This document shows, in pieces, positions 53,575-62,663 of a stretch of DNA of 64,000 nucleotides. The notes under the pieces were generated by a model that was not told where the DNA came from, did no database searches, and saw only the letters and a program-made list of their open reading frames with translations. Numbering within the stretch: the first letter of the stretch is position 1; each line of letters starts with the position of its first letter. The position numbers and the translations under genes are program-made. This DNA is from JAKVCB01 sp963578605 (GTDB lineage Bacteria > Planctomycetota > Planctomycetia > Pirellulales > Lacipirellulaceae), in NCBI GenBank assembly GCA_963578605.1, contig CAUZEA010000020.1:4648-68647 (forward strand), written 5' to 3'.

Positions 53575-55022
53575 TGAGCGAGTTGCACGTGGAGAATCCG
53601 GATCCCATCCTGAATACGCGACGCGAGGTGTTACGAACGATCGCCCTTGGGTTCGGACAACTCGCTTTGGCGTCGCTGCTGGGTGAGGATGCCGTAGCCA
53701 ACACGGCCAGCGACGGCTCCCTGGAGCCAAGGAATCCGCTCTTCGCACCCCGCGCCAAGCGGGTAATCTTTCTCTTTATGCTCGGAGGCCCCTCGCATCT
53801 GGACACCTTCGACTACAAGCCACGCCTCGATCGCGAGCACGGCAAACCGCTACCTTTTCCCAAGTCCCGCATCAAATTTGACGGCACCGGCAACCTACTG
53901 CGATCCCCCTGGAAGTTCCACCACTACGGCGAGAGCGGCGCCCTAGTGAGCGATTTATTTCCCCACGTCGCCCAGCACGCCGATGACTTGTGCATCATCC
54001 GGTCGCTGCACGGCACGAACGTGGCACATGGTGCCGCAATTCTCAAACTGCACACCGGCAGCGACACCTTCGTACGCCCGAGCATGGGTTCGTGGATCCT
54101 GTATGGCCTGGGCACCGAAAACCAGAACCTCCCTGGGTTCATCACGATTTGCCCCACGCTCGGTTACGGCGGCGTGAAAAACTGGAGTAGTGCCTTCCTG
54201 CCAGCCCCCTTTCAGGGAATACCGCTTGCGAACTCAACCGTCCCCCCGGACCAGGCCCGCGTCCGCTACCTCGAAAATCACCGCGTTCCACGCTCGCTTC
54301 AGCGGTTGCAGCTCGACATGCTCCGCGATATCAGTCGCGCGCAACTCCACCAGACCCAACTAAACCGGGCACTCGAAGGGAGAATCCAATCGTTCGAGCT
54401 GGCTTTCCGCATGCAGACCCAGATGCCCGAAATCCAAGACATTTCGGACGAGACAGCGGCAACGCGGAGGCTCTACGGGCTTGACGACCAGCTCACTGCG
54501 AACTTCGGTCGGCAGTGCTTGCTCGCCAGGCGGTTTGCCGAGCAAGGGGTGCGATTTATTCAGGTCACGCACAGTTCACCTGCTACCTGGGACCAACACT
54601 ACGAGCTTCTTGAGGGACACGAGACAAACGCACAGCAAGTGGACCGACCGATCGCGGGACTACTCAAAGACCTCAAGACCCGTGGTCTTCTCGGCGACAC
54701 GCTTGTCATCTGGGGGGGGGGGGAGTTCGGACGCACACCAACCGTACAGGGTGATTATGCAAAGAAGCCAGGCCGCGATCACAATCCTACGGGCTTTACC
54801 ATCTGGCTTGCCGGTGGTGGGGTCAAGGGCGGCATTCGCTACGGAGCAACGGACGACTACGGCTACCACGCCATCGAGGACAAGGTGCACCTCCATGATC
54901 TACATGCCACAATTCTCCATCTCCTGGGACTCGACCACGAGCGACTCATGTATCGCTACGCCGGCCGGGAATTCCGCTTGACGGATGTCCACGGGAATGT
55001 GGTGGAGGATGTCCTGGCCTAA
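53574..55022 (+). CDS. DUF1501 protein with Tat-like signal
   Basis: This 482-residue protein starts at GTG 53574, overlapping the upstream stop by one base, so translation is coupled. The N-terminus NTRREVLRTIALGFGQLALA has a twin-arginine-type signal. DUF1501 features are KRVIFLFMLGGPSHLDTFDYK, GPSHLDTFD in a sulfatase/phosphatase-like fold, THSSPATWDQH and WGGGEFGRTP, plus DHNPTGFTIWLAGGG. In planctomycetes such genes nearly always follow DUF1549/DUF1553 genes and are thought to act with them outside the cytoplasm; the reaction is not established. A run of 12 G encodes the GGG of the active-site-like motif. Confidence 0.92.
   Translation: MSELHVENPDPILNTRREVLRTIALGFGQLALASLLGEDAVANTASDGSLEPRNPLFAPRAKRVIFLFMLGGPSHLDTFDYKPRLDREHGKPLPFPKSRIKFDGTGNLLRSPWKFHHYGESGALVSDLFPHVAQHADDLCIIRSLHGTNVAHGAAILKLHTGSDTFVRPSMGSWILYGLGTENQNLPGFITICPTLGYGGVKNWSSAFLPAPFQGIPLANSTVPPDQARVRYLENHRVPRSLQRLQLDMLRDISRAQLHQTQLNRALEGRIQSFELAFRMQTQMPEIQDISDETAATRRLYGLDDQLTANFGRQCLLARRFAEQGVRFIQVTHSSPATWDQHYELLEGHETNAQQVDRPIAGLLKDLKTRGLLGDTLVIWGGGEFGRTPTVQGDYAKKPGRDHNPTGFTIWLAGGGVKGGIRYGATDDYGYHAIEDKVHLHDLHATILHLLGLDHERLMYRYAGREFRLTDVHGNVVEDVLA
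54712..54723 (+). repeat. Run of 12 G inside the DUF1501 gene
   Basis: Twelve G at 54712-54723 encode W-GGG in WGGGEFGRTP. A gain or loss of one G would shift the frame in the middle of a conserved motif. Confidence 0.9.
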
Positions 55023-55069
55023 GCCCTGCCTCTGCCAGGATCGCTGCCAATTCCGCAGAAGCCCTACCG

Positions 55070-55464
55070 CTATCGGAAGTCACGAGTACGAAAAAAGGGC
55101 ATCACGCAGGCCAATAGGAACAATACCAGGCCTGTCGGCTCAGGGGAGGCAGCGTTTGTACCGCTGCCAGCCGTGTTGCCAAAATTAGTTTTCCAGTCGG
55201 GGTAACCTTGTGGCCCGGAATCGGGACTGTCGCCGTCCCGCCACACAACGTAGTCGGCCGCACCAACAATACCATTGCCGTTGTAGTCGCCAACGAGCGC
55301 GCCACTACCAAATTCGAGGATGACATCGCTGCCCGAAACATTCACACTAAATCCAGCGCTATCGCCGCTGAGTGTCAGCTGATTGCTGGCCAGTCCACCC
55401 AGGCCTCCTGCCGCGCTGAGAATCGCAAACTGTTGCTGGGGGTCGGGCGTGACGTTCTTTTTTC
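55070..55464 (-). pseudogene. Truncated PEP-CTERM/dockerin protein
   Basis: The minus strand reads, without a start codon, from about 55464: PDPQQQFAILSAAGGLGGL, then LSGDSAGFSVNVSGSDVILE, then ALVGDYNGNGIVGAADYVVW, the dockerin-like calcium loop. It ends in SPEPTGLVLFLLACVMPFF followed by RTRDFR, a PEP-CTERM signal. A TGA precedes the frame. Only the C-terminal 130 residues remain, so this is the stub of a PEP-CTERM protein unrelated to the cassette copies at 4.2-9.1 kb (the junction sequences differ). Confidence 0.75.
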
Positions 55465-55614
55465 ATCCGCGACGTAGGATTTCAAGCTCGTCTTTACAGT
55501 GAGCGACTTCCGGGCGCGGCACCCTGACGCGAAATAGTCGAGGACGTTGCAGTCTCGCTTGGGCGCTGAACGCGAACGGCAAGGATGGCTCCGCTGTGCA
55601 TTGGGCCGGCAGTG

Positions 55615-56598
55615 TCAAGGGATCATCACGTGCTCGACCTCGACCTGCCTGGTTTGTAAGAAATCCTCTGCCTCATCGGCGGTGAACACGCCGTCATAGG
55701 CCCCCAAGGCTTGCGCGCAAGACCCGCCGAGAGCCGTCGCATAGCTGAGCATGCGGGGAAGGTCCCAGTTTTTTAACACACCGGAAATCAGGCCCGCGTC
55801 GAAGGCGTCACCGCAACCAGTCATGTCGACAAACTCGACTGGAAAGGTACCTACCCGCCATAAATCGTTACCATTCATGGCAAGGGCTCCCTTCTCACCT
55901 AGCGTGACGATCGTGGTTTCAACTCCCTTATCGCGGAAGACACGGGCTTGTTCGGAAGGGTCGCTTTGACCTGTGATCCGGGCTGCCTCGTCATCATTGG
56001 GAAGAAAGTAATCGATATGGGGCAGGCACTCGTCGAGTTGCCCGAAATCACGCATTTCCTGCGAGACAACGACATCAACCACGGTGACCACCTCGTGAGC
56101 CCGACAGTATTTCAACAACTCGGCAAGCTCGTCAGTGCGGAAGTTGGGCATCGCAAACAACCCACCCACGTAGAATACCTTGAGATTACGGATCCATTCG
56201 CGGTCCAACTGAAGGACAGAAAAAAATTGATTGACACCAAAACTGTGCAGGAACCGGCGATCCTGACCCTCGACAAGCAGGATAATGGTTTGTGAGGTCG
56301 GGTGGTCGGCAGTCGATTTTACTTGGGTGCAATCGACATGTCGGGCTGTGAGTTTACCCCGTAGAAGTTCGGCGGCTGAGTCCTCGCCTACTAATCCTGC
56401 GGCACCAACAGCAACTCCTTGCTTGGCGAGAGCGCCAGCTACGTTTGCCGCGCAACCCCCCACGGTCGACGGTATGTCGTCGAGGATTAACAATTGGCCG
56501 GGCTCAGGCAGAGCCTTCACAGGACCGCAAATAGTATCGACGACGAGAATTCCAGCACAACCAACTTGGAGCACGGCAGGACTGTTTTCGGGGGTCAC
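55615..56598 (-). CDS. PfkB-family carbohydrate kinase
   Basis: This 327-residue cytoplasmic enzyme starts at ATG 56598. It begins LQVGCAGILVVDTICG and contains GGCAANVAGALAKQG (substrate loop), VTLGEKGALA and the C-terminal signature VDMTGCGDAFDAGLISG with the catalytic aspartate. The family phosphorylates sugars or nucleosides such as ribose, fructose or 2-keto-3-deoxygluconate. It is the last gene of the operon esterase - FG-GAP protein - kinase, which suggests the released sugar is phosphorylated inside the cell. Confidence 0.92.
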   Translation of the reverse strand: MTPENSPAVLQVGCAGILVVDTICGPVKALPEPGQLLILDDIPSTVGGCAANVAGALAKQGVAVGAAGLVGEDSAAELLRGKLTARHVDCTQVKSTADHPTSQTIILLVEGQDRRFLHSFGVNQFFSVLQLDREWIRNLKVFYVGGLFAMPNFRTDELAELLKYCRAHEVVTVVDVVVSQEMRDFGQLDECLPHIDYFLPNDDEAARITGQSDPSEQARVFRDKGVETTIVTLGEKGALAMNGNDLWRVGTFPVEFVDMTGCGDAFDAGLISGVLKNWDLPRMLSYATALGGSCAQALGAYDGVFTADEAEDFLQTRQVEVEHVMIP

Positions 56599-56609
56599 GG
56601 TTGCTGGGG

Positions 56610-57821
56610 TCAGGGGATGGTTTCGTCCTGCAGTAACAGGTGAACGCCTTTTTTGTTGGAAAGGATAATGTCGATACGATGGTCGTTGTTCATATCGCGA
56701 ACTTCAAACTGGGTGCCCGGTCCCGTGTTGCGACCCGCGGGAATTTCGTGCAGGGTGAAAGTGGGCGGCGAGTTTTTGGTTCGCTGGACTTCAATCCATA
56801 CCATCACCACGGGATCTTTGCCGCCAGGATCGTTGCCGTTGTGGGCGAAAAACCGCTTGCCCGTGATCAAATCCTGGTGCCCGTCCCCGTTGATATCGGC
56901 CATTTGCAGCGCATGCGTTTGCGAAAATGATTCATCGATCAAGTGGTACTGGAACCTTGTGTGGTTTTCGGCCCCCAGATTTTCAAACCACCAGATCCCA
57001 AAATTGTGTGCTGAGCTTGCGATGATATCCTGATCGCCGTCCAGGTCGAGGTCATAAACCAACAAATGGGCAGTTCTGAGTGCCGGTTCCTCCGGGTGTT
57101 TGGACAAACGAAAGGCATGGAACTGCCATGGGCCTGAATGGTTACCCGGGTCAGATGGTGCCTCGTACCAACCGTGGGGGATGAGGATGTCGCGATGCCC
57201 GTCACCGTTCAGGTCCCCGATGCCAAGGCCATGATAAAACATGTCGGATCCGTTTTGCACCGGGTCACCGGCGGGGGTCACGCGGTGAAATGGCCATTTT
57301 GAGGTTGCATCTTTACCCACAGAGAAGGTGAGAAATCCGAGTTGCGCATCGGCGCCTAAAATCAAATCAGGCTTGCCGTCATCATTCACATCGTTGAAGT
57401 TAGGCGATTCGTTACAGGCAGAATGGTAAATCTCAAATTGCTGCCAGTGTCCGGACCTGCCCTGGGGATTCCTGTACCAGTGACACGGTTTCCCCGGAAA
57501 GCCGATGGTGATTTGATCCTTCCAGCCATCGCCATCGACATCGTACGCAAAGTTGCCAAAGCATTCACTGTAACCGCGGGCAAAGTCGTAATTTCCTGCA
57601 GTGCGGATTTCGTGCATTTGCCAGTTGGGAGCTTCATACCACACGTCGCCGACAAGCACGTCGATTTCACCATCTCGATTGACGTCGGCAGTTGCAACGC
57701 CTTCGGAACGATACTTCGAATCGAGTTGCAGATGCTTCCAGTGAACCTCTCCGGCGCGTGCCAGAGCGAATGTCAGCAATATCGACGCAGAACCAAGGAG
57801 GAGGCCGGTTGCACGACTCAT
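56610..57821 (-). CDS. Exported FG-GAP/VCBS repeat propeller protein
   Basis: This 403-residue protein has a signal peptide (LLLGSASILLTFALARAG). Seven calcium-binding FG-GAP-type loops are seen: DVNRDGEIDVLVGD, DVDGDGWKDQITIG, DVNDDGKPDLILG, DLNGDGHRDILIPHG, DLDLDGDQDIIASS, DINGDGHQDLITG and DMNNDHRIDIIL. This predicts a calcium-stabilised seven-bladed propeller of the integrin-alpha type, used for binding rather than catalysis. The start is ATG 57821, 30 bases after the esterase stop. It may hold polysaccharide for the esterase. Confidence 0.92.
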   Translation of the reverse strand: MSRATGLLLGSASILLTFALARAGEVHWKHLQLDSKYRSEGVATADVNRDGEIDVLVGDVWYEAPNWQMHEIRTAGNYDFARGYSECFGNFAYDVDGDGWKDQITIGFPGKPCHWYRNPQGRSGHWQQFEIYHSACNESPNFNDVNDDGKPDLILGADAQLGFLTFSVGKDATSKWPFHRVTPAGDPVQNGSDMFYHGLGIGDLNGDGHRDILIPHGWYEAPSDPGNHSGPWQFHAFRLSKHPEEPALRTAHLLVYDLDLDGDQDIIASSAHNFGIWWFENLGAENHTRFQYHLIDESFSQTHALQMADINGDGHQDLITGKRFFAHNGNDPGGKDPVVMVWIEVQRTKNSPPTFTLHEIPAGRNTGPGTQFEVRDMNNDHRIDIILSNKKGVHLLLQDETIP

Positions 57822-57851
57822 AGCGATCTCCTCAGAGGGGAACTGTGCAAG

Positions 57852-60158
57852 TTATTGTTGTCTCAGTAGCCAGTCGACCGCATCCCGAGGCGCATCTTGT
57901 GCGTCGCCCTGCCAGGCCGTTACCTTCGGACTGGCCCCGGCTGCATGATACGTTGCTTGGATGACATCGGGCAGGTCGCTGCCTTCACCCGCCAGCCAAA
58001 GTTGCGTGGGAGCCACCAAGGCTAACAGGCCCGGCAGGTCACCATATTTTGCAAGTCCCGGTGCGAAGTCGGGATCCCGCAGGCTCTCAATTTTCCCAAA
58101 ACGGAAGCCTTGTGTATCGACGGCCAGGTTGTCGACGACATCTCGTGCCTGGGTACAAGCCAGCACGGCCCAGTGCCCTGCCCCGGCCAGGCCCACCAGG
58201 TCGATTTGCTTTGGTTTTGGATCTTGGTGGCTGGCCAGCGAGAGCACGCTGAGCACGTCGTGAACGCGTTGTGTGGAGATCGGGTGGTTGTAACCGAAAG
58301 TATATGCGGCGACTTCCCGGGGGACTTTCAGCGTGCGCGAGGTTTTCAAGTTCCCCAAATGTTTAACACGACGAGTTTCTTCGAGCGGCAAGCCGTCGAC
58401 CAGAAACTCACCCTGATACAGCAAATCGACGCCAATCACCGCGATGCCCGAATCAATCAGCCGTGCAATTTCAGATTGCAATTCTCCCGACTCGGTGAAC
58501 AAGCCTGCTTTTCCAGATTCATCGAGCCAGATCACCGTGCGGCCATGCCACTGTTTGGGAGTGAGACGTACCATGGGAAGTTCTTCGCCGTAACGCTTGT
58601 TGCGGAGCAACCCAATAGACAGCGTAAAGTTCTCCCGGTCGATTTCGTGTGTCGGTTCGTAATCGACATCGGACCCTTCTGTCGGTGGGCGATCAATCAA
58701 AATATCGACCGCGCCGCCAACAACTTCTCGATGTCGATTCAGCGAGTTGATATCGTGAGGTGCGAGTGTCGCAAGTTGCTGGACGGTATCGTCGTGCCAC
58801 CATTTCAGTAACTTTCGTTCAAATTCAATGCCTCCCTCCGGTTGGGGATGTTCGTCATTCCAAACGGTCATTTCGTCGCGGTGCAATCGCAGGTAATCCC
58901 GTTCTTGAATCGGCTCCTTGACGCCGAGTTGCAAATGGCGATTAAACCACTCGTACATGGCGTGTCGGGAAATCGAATTGTAGTTGTGTTCGAACTCGGT
59001 TCGCGACACGAGCATCACGTTGGATGGTGCCCCCAGAAATTCATAGAGTTGCCGCAGTTCTGGCAGTCCTTTGGAATCCATTTCCACGGTCCAGTCGTCG
59101 GCAGCGGTGAGCCCCATTGGTTTGGGGGCAAACAAGGCTGCGAATTCGATATTGCCTGTGCCGACACGAAGGCCGCAGGCATTTTCGCAGGGGCACCCGC
59201 CTTGCATGGCTGTCGATACCATCACGGCTGGAAAGGAAACCGTTGGCCGCGGGTCCAACGCACAAAGGATCATGGTTTGGGTGCCCCCGCCGCTGGCCCC
59301 TGTGACGCCAATTCGATCAGGGTCGACGTTGGGGAGTTCACTCAGGAAATCGAGGGCCCTGATCGAATTGAGCGTTTGTAAACCGAGCACGGTTTGCGAA
59401 TGCGTTTCTGCCTGGGGACTGTAAAGCCCCCAATTTTCAAGCGTGTTCATTTCCGGGTCTTGCCGTACGAAGCGATGCGCCAGTTCGAACGGGATTTGCT
59501 GACTGTCGGCGTAGCCGATCATATCGTAGTGGAATACCACGCATCCCATGCGTGCGAGGTGGACGCAACGTGCCTGAAGTGGACTGCGACCCCCTTCGAA
59601 AAATGTTTCGCCCCCCGCAAGAAATTCCCCATGGACCGCAGCGATCGATTTTTGATAAAAGCGGCCTTCAGACCAGTGGCCATGGGGACAAAGTATGCCG
59701 GGATGTTGCCCCACCTTGTGTTTCGGGCAGTACAGGTTGCCGGTCACGTAAAACCCCGGCAGGCTCTCAAAAAAAACTTTTTCCACCGTATAGTCTCCAC
59801 GGTCCATCCGACCGTGTACCACCGCATTCAGCGGAGTCTTGGTTGGCATTGGCCAGAGACCGGCCGAGACCAGTATCTTGCGGCGGACCCGCTCGGCCCG
59901 CTGGGCCCACTCGTCTGCCGACGTGGGCGGGACAAAGGGAAAGTAGCCGTTGAGATCGTTGAGTGGCTCAAGCCGGATATCGTTTGGTAATTTTCCTTCA
60001 AGCGCAAGCGGGCCGTTTGACTTCGCGACAGAGGTGAACAACATCAATGAGGCGGTTACAAAACACAGGCCAAAGCCAATGGGAAGCCCGTTGCAGGTCT
60101 TTCGGGCACCGATTCGTCGCCCCCCGGCGGCGCGTCTTGGTGTTTTTTGTCGCGACAC
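57852..60158 (-). CDS. Exported alpha/beta-hydrolase, acetyl-xylan-esterase-like
   Basis: This 768-residue protein has a long basic signal peptide ending near LFTSVAKSN. The alpha/beta-hydrolase core spans about residues 130-420: HPGILCPHGHWSEGR (oxyanion region), IGVTGASGGGTQT (nucleophile serine), and FEHNYNSISRHAMYEW (likely catalytic histidine). The C-terminal half contains a second hydrolase-like unit (RTVIWLDESGKAGLF, QIDLVGLAGAGHWAVL), which lacks a clear nucleophile serine. Paired active and inactive domains of this kind occur in planctomycete acetyl-xylan-esterase-like proteins. It is the first gene of an operon with an FG-GAP protein and a PfkB kinase. An 18-bp direct repeat lies 26 bases upstream. 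Confidence 0.85.
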   Translation of the reverse strand: MSRQKTPRRAAGGRRIGARKTCNGLPIGFGLCFVTASLMLFTSVAKSNGPLALEGKLPNDIRLEPLNDLNGYFPFVPPTSADEWAQRAERVRRKILVSAGLWPMPTKTPLNAVVHGRMDRGDYTVEKVFFESLPGFYVTGNLYCPKHKVGQHPGILCPHGHWSEGRFYQKSIAAVHGEFLAGGETFFEGGRSPLQARCVHLARMGCVVFHYDMIGYADSQQIPFELAHRFVRQDPEMNTLENWGLYSPQAETHSQTVLGLQTLNSIRALDFLSELPNVDPDRIGVTGASGGGTQTMILCALDPRPTVSFPAVMVSTAMQGGCPCENACGLRVGTGNIEFAALFAPKPMGLTAADDWTVEMDSKGLPELRQLYEFLGAPSNVMLVSRTEFEHNYNSISRHAMYEWFNRHLQLGVKEPIQERDYLRLHRDEMTVWNDEHPQPEGGIEFERKLLKWWHDDTVQQLATLAPHDINSLNRHREVVGGAVDILIDRPPTEGSDVDYEPTHEIDRENFTLSIGLLRNKRYGEELPMVRLTPKQWHGRTVIWLDESGKAGLFTESGELQSEIARLIDSGIAVIGVDLLYQGEFLVDGLPLEETRRVKHLGNLKTSRTLKVPREVAAYTFGYNHPISTQRVHDVLSVLSLASHQDPKPKQIDLVGLAGAGHWAVLACTQARDVVDNLAVDTQGFRFGKIESLRDPDFAPGLAKYGDLPGLLALVAPTQLWLAGEGSDLPDVIQATYHAAGASPKVTAWQGDAQDAPRDAVDWLLRQQ

Positions 60159-60183
60159 GGCTTGTCTCCTTGGATGTCACTGG

Positions 60184-60219
60184 GAATGCCAACTTGGAAA
60201 TGAATGCCAACTTGGAAAG
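60184..60219. repeat. 18-bp tandem duplication upstream of the esterase operon
   Basis: GAATGCCAACTTGGAAAT (60184-60201) is followed by GAATGCCAACTTGGAAAG (60202-60219). It sits 26-61 bases before the esterase start codon. Confidence 0.9.
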
Positions 60220-60611
60220 TTTTTTTACCCAAAACGTCTCGAACCAGTCTGCCAGGATTATAGTTGTCTTTGGAGAAAACCGACAGGTGACGACGTGTGA
60301 CCGGGGTACCATGTCTGGCTGGCGAAGAGACGTACACAGCTGCAGGGGCGAACCGAATTGCAGGTTGGGAAGTCTTGCTGGAACGGCATCTTCTGGGCGT
60401 CGCCGGTTGACGGGGTGGGCCAGTTTGGCTTTTCCTGGGCGAAACATCGCCGCTCGGTTCGGGAGGTGCCGCGAAACGGGCAAACGTTACGGGGACGACT
60501 TGCTCAGTTGCCCGGTTCTTGCTAGATTCCTAGGCTCGGGTTGGCCGATGCTAGGAGAGAGGTCTTAAAGCCCTCGTTGGCCTCCGCCACCCCGTTGAGA
60601 GGCAAGCATTT
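60220..60611. other. Intergenic region upstream of the tRNA, no gene seen
   Basis: It separates the minus-strand esterase operon from tRNA-Asp and should hold promoters for both. No gene or clear -35/-10 pair was found. Confidence 0.4.
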
Positions 60612-60685
60612 GGCGCCGTAGCTCAATTGGTTAGAGTCCCGGACTGTCGATCCGGTGGTTGGGGGTTCGAGTCCCCTCGGCGTCG
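60612..60685 (+). tRNA. tRNA-Asp (anticodon GTC)
   Basis: The acceptor stem GGCGCCG (60612-60618) pairs with CGGCGTC (60678-60684), with one G-T pair. The anticodon stem CCGGA/TCCGG (60639-60643, 60651-60655) holds loop CTGTCGA with GTC at 60646-60648, reading aspartate codons. The T arm GGGGG-TTCGAGT-CCCCT is intact. The 3' CCA is not encoded. Confidence 0.95.
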
Positions 60686-60781
60686 CTCTTACAAAACCTT
60701 CGAGAAACGTTGTTATTCTCGGGGGTTTTTGTGTTCTGGTGGGGCTGCCGCATGCTACTCGGTTGACGCGCTCGGTCTCCA

Positions 60782-60821
60782 ATTTGTCTGCGACGGCCAT
60801 GATTTGTCTGCGACGGCCATG
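60782..60821. repeat. 20-bp tandem duplication upstream of the macro-domain gene
   Basis: ATTTGTCTGCGACGGCCATG occurs twice without gap or mismatch (60782-60801, 60802-60821). It ends 64 bases before the macro-domain start codon. Confidence 0.95.
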
Positions 60822-60885
60822 GTTGTGAAGCCAAGCAAGCCTTGCGTTCTTCCAGCGTGATCGGCCAGGTAGGCCCGCCAGCCAG

Positions 60886-61470
60886 ATGAAGTTAGACACT
60901 ACCTCTGCGGGAATCGCTCCTGGATCCATTATGGCTGATCTGGCTCATCGAATCAGGCTTGTGCTCGGTGACATTACCTCGCTCAACGTCCAGGCTGTGG
61001 TCACTGCGGCGAATGAATCTTTACGAGGCGGTGGTGGCGTCGACGGTGCGGTCCACTCGGCAGCTGGCCCGGATCTTGTGGCTGCATCACGTCAACTTGC
61101 TCCCTGCCAGACCGGCGACACGCGAATTACCCCTGGATTCAATCTTGCTGCTTCGCACGTCATCCATGCTGTCGGCCCTGTTTTCCATGGTGGCAATTCG
61201 AACGAATCGGACTTGTTAGCATCCGCCTATCGACGATCGCTGGAGTTGGCTGCCGCTCACCAACTGCCATCCATTGCGTTTCCTTGCATTTCAACGGGTG
61301 TATTCGGATTTCCGGCTGACCAGGCGTGCGTTATTGCGATCGACACCGTAATCAACTGGCTCCCAAAAAATCAATTTCCGGAAACGGTCACGTTTTGCTG
61401 TTTTCAAGCAACAGACCATTCTTTGTATTGCGACCGCTTGATAGAACTTGGGATGATATCTGAGGGATGA
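60886..61470 (+). CDS. Macro-domain protein (ADP-ribose-binding, YmdB-like)
   Basis: This 194-residue protein starts at ATG 60886, or at ATG 60931 (MADLAHRIRLVLGDI), which would fit the family better. Macro-domain motifs are complete: VLGDITSLNVQAVVTAANES, GGGGVDGAVHSAAG and FPCISTGVFGFPAD. Such proteins remove O-acetyl or ADP-ribose groups. The C-terminal AIDTVINWL is normal for the family. It is isolated between tRNA-Asp and the dehydrogenase pair. Confidence 0.92.
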   Translation: MKLDTTSAGIAPGSIMADLAHRIRLVLGDITSLNVQAVVTAANESLRGGGGVDGAVHSAAGPDLVAASRQLAPCQTGDTRITPGFNLAASHVIHAVGPVFHGGNSNESDLLASAYRRSLELAAAHQLPSIAFPCISTGVFGFPADQACVIAIDTVINWLPKNQFPETVTFCCFQATDHSLYCDRLIELGMISEG

Positions 61471-61639
61471 TTGCCAGATAGCGGTGCAATCTGGATCTTA
61501 ATCGCCGCATTCCAAAACAGTGCCTCCAACCGGGAAGGCCCCACTAGATTCGTGGCATGCTCCCCTCTAACATATGGTTTCCTGACAGAACGAGTGCTGT
61601 TTTCTGTGGTCATTTTTTTGTGCGAGAGACCCCCCCGAC

Positions 61640-62617
61640 ATGTCTACCGTTGTCATCACCGATTTTACTTGGGGAGCCGTCGATATTGAGCGGGCCATTC
61701 TGGAACCGCTCGGCTGCGAAGTTGTCGAGCGTCAGTGTACGACCGTGGCCGAAACGATAGATGCCTGTCGTACGGCGGACCAAATTATTTCCCAGTATTC
61801 CCCCATCACCGCCGAGGTGATCACTCAGCTCCAAAGCGCAAAAGTGATCGTGCGGTACGGCATCGGATACGACAACGTCGATGCGGAGGCCGCCGCCGCG
61901 AAAAGAATTCCGGTTTGTAACGTACCCGACTACTGCATCGACGAAGTTGCCGATACGACGCTCGGGCTCATGCTTTCTGCGATACGCCAGTTCGGCGCGA
62001 ATCACAGATACGTTCAGCAGGGTCATTGGGGGATGGGGGTTCCGCTAGACCGCATGTTTGCGATGCACACGATGACGGTTGGTGTTGTTGGTTTTGGTCG
62101 TATCGGGAGTGCCGTGGCTGGGCGTTTGCAGCCATTCAACTGCCGTGTCATTGCGTTTGATCCGGTCGTGGACGATGCCGATATCAAGGCTGCGGGGTGT
62201 GAACCCGTTTCACTCGAAGAAATCTGGGCCAATAGCGATTTGATTACGCTTCACTGCCCGGCTAACAAGGACACGGAGAATCTCGTTGCGGCCGAGGCGA
62301 TCGGCCAAATGAAAGAAGGGGTCATCCTGGTAAACTGCGCCCGGGGAACCATTGTCAACACCAACGACCTGACTGCCGGTTTGGAGAGTGGGAAAGTGGG
62401 GTTTGCAGGGCTTGACGTGGTGGCCCCGGAACCACTTCCGGTGGATCATCCTCTGCGGACGCTGGAGAACGTGCTGATTAACAGCCACCTGGCGGTGTCG
62501 ACCGTCGACTGTGTCGAACGATTGCGGCGCAATGTTGCGGAAATTGTGGCTTGTTCGGTGCGTGGGGAGCCTGTTCCCAATATCGTCAATGGTGTAACGC
62601 CGGCAGTCGAAGGATGA
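61640..62617 (+). CDS. D-2-hydroxyacid dehydrogenase, CtBP-like
   Basis: This 325-residue enzyme uses NAD(H) to interconvert 2-hydroxy and 2-keto acids. The dinucleotide motif is GVVGFGRIGSAVAGR. The catalytic set is the arginine of VNCARGTIV, the glutamate of VAPEPLPVDHPL and the histidine of INSHLAVST. It resembles the C-terminal-binding-protein subgroup more than SerA, which has an extra ACT domain. ATG 61640 follows a run of seven C with no strong ribosome-binding site. The Ldh-family gene follows 46 bases later, so the two likely form an operon. Confidence 0.9.
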   Translation: MSTVVITDFTWGAVDIERAILEPLGCEVVERQCTTVAETIDACRTADQIISQYSPITAEVITQLQSAKVIVRYGIGYDNVDAEAAAAKRIPVCNVPDYCIDEVADTTLGLMLSAIRQFGANHRYVQQGHWGMGVPLDRMFAMHTMTVGVVGFGRIGSAVAGRLQPFNCRVIAFDPVVDDADIKAAGCEPVSLEEIWANSDLITLHCPANKDTENLVAAEAIGQMKEGVILVNCARGTIVNTNDLTAGLESGKVGFAGLDVVAPEPLPVDHPLRTLENVLINSHLAVSTVDCVERLRRNVAEIVACSVRGEPVPNIVNGVTPAVEG

Positions 62618-62663
62618 GTGAGTTCCGAAAACGTATAAAGTCCCCTGTTTGAAAATAGAGTTT

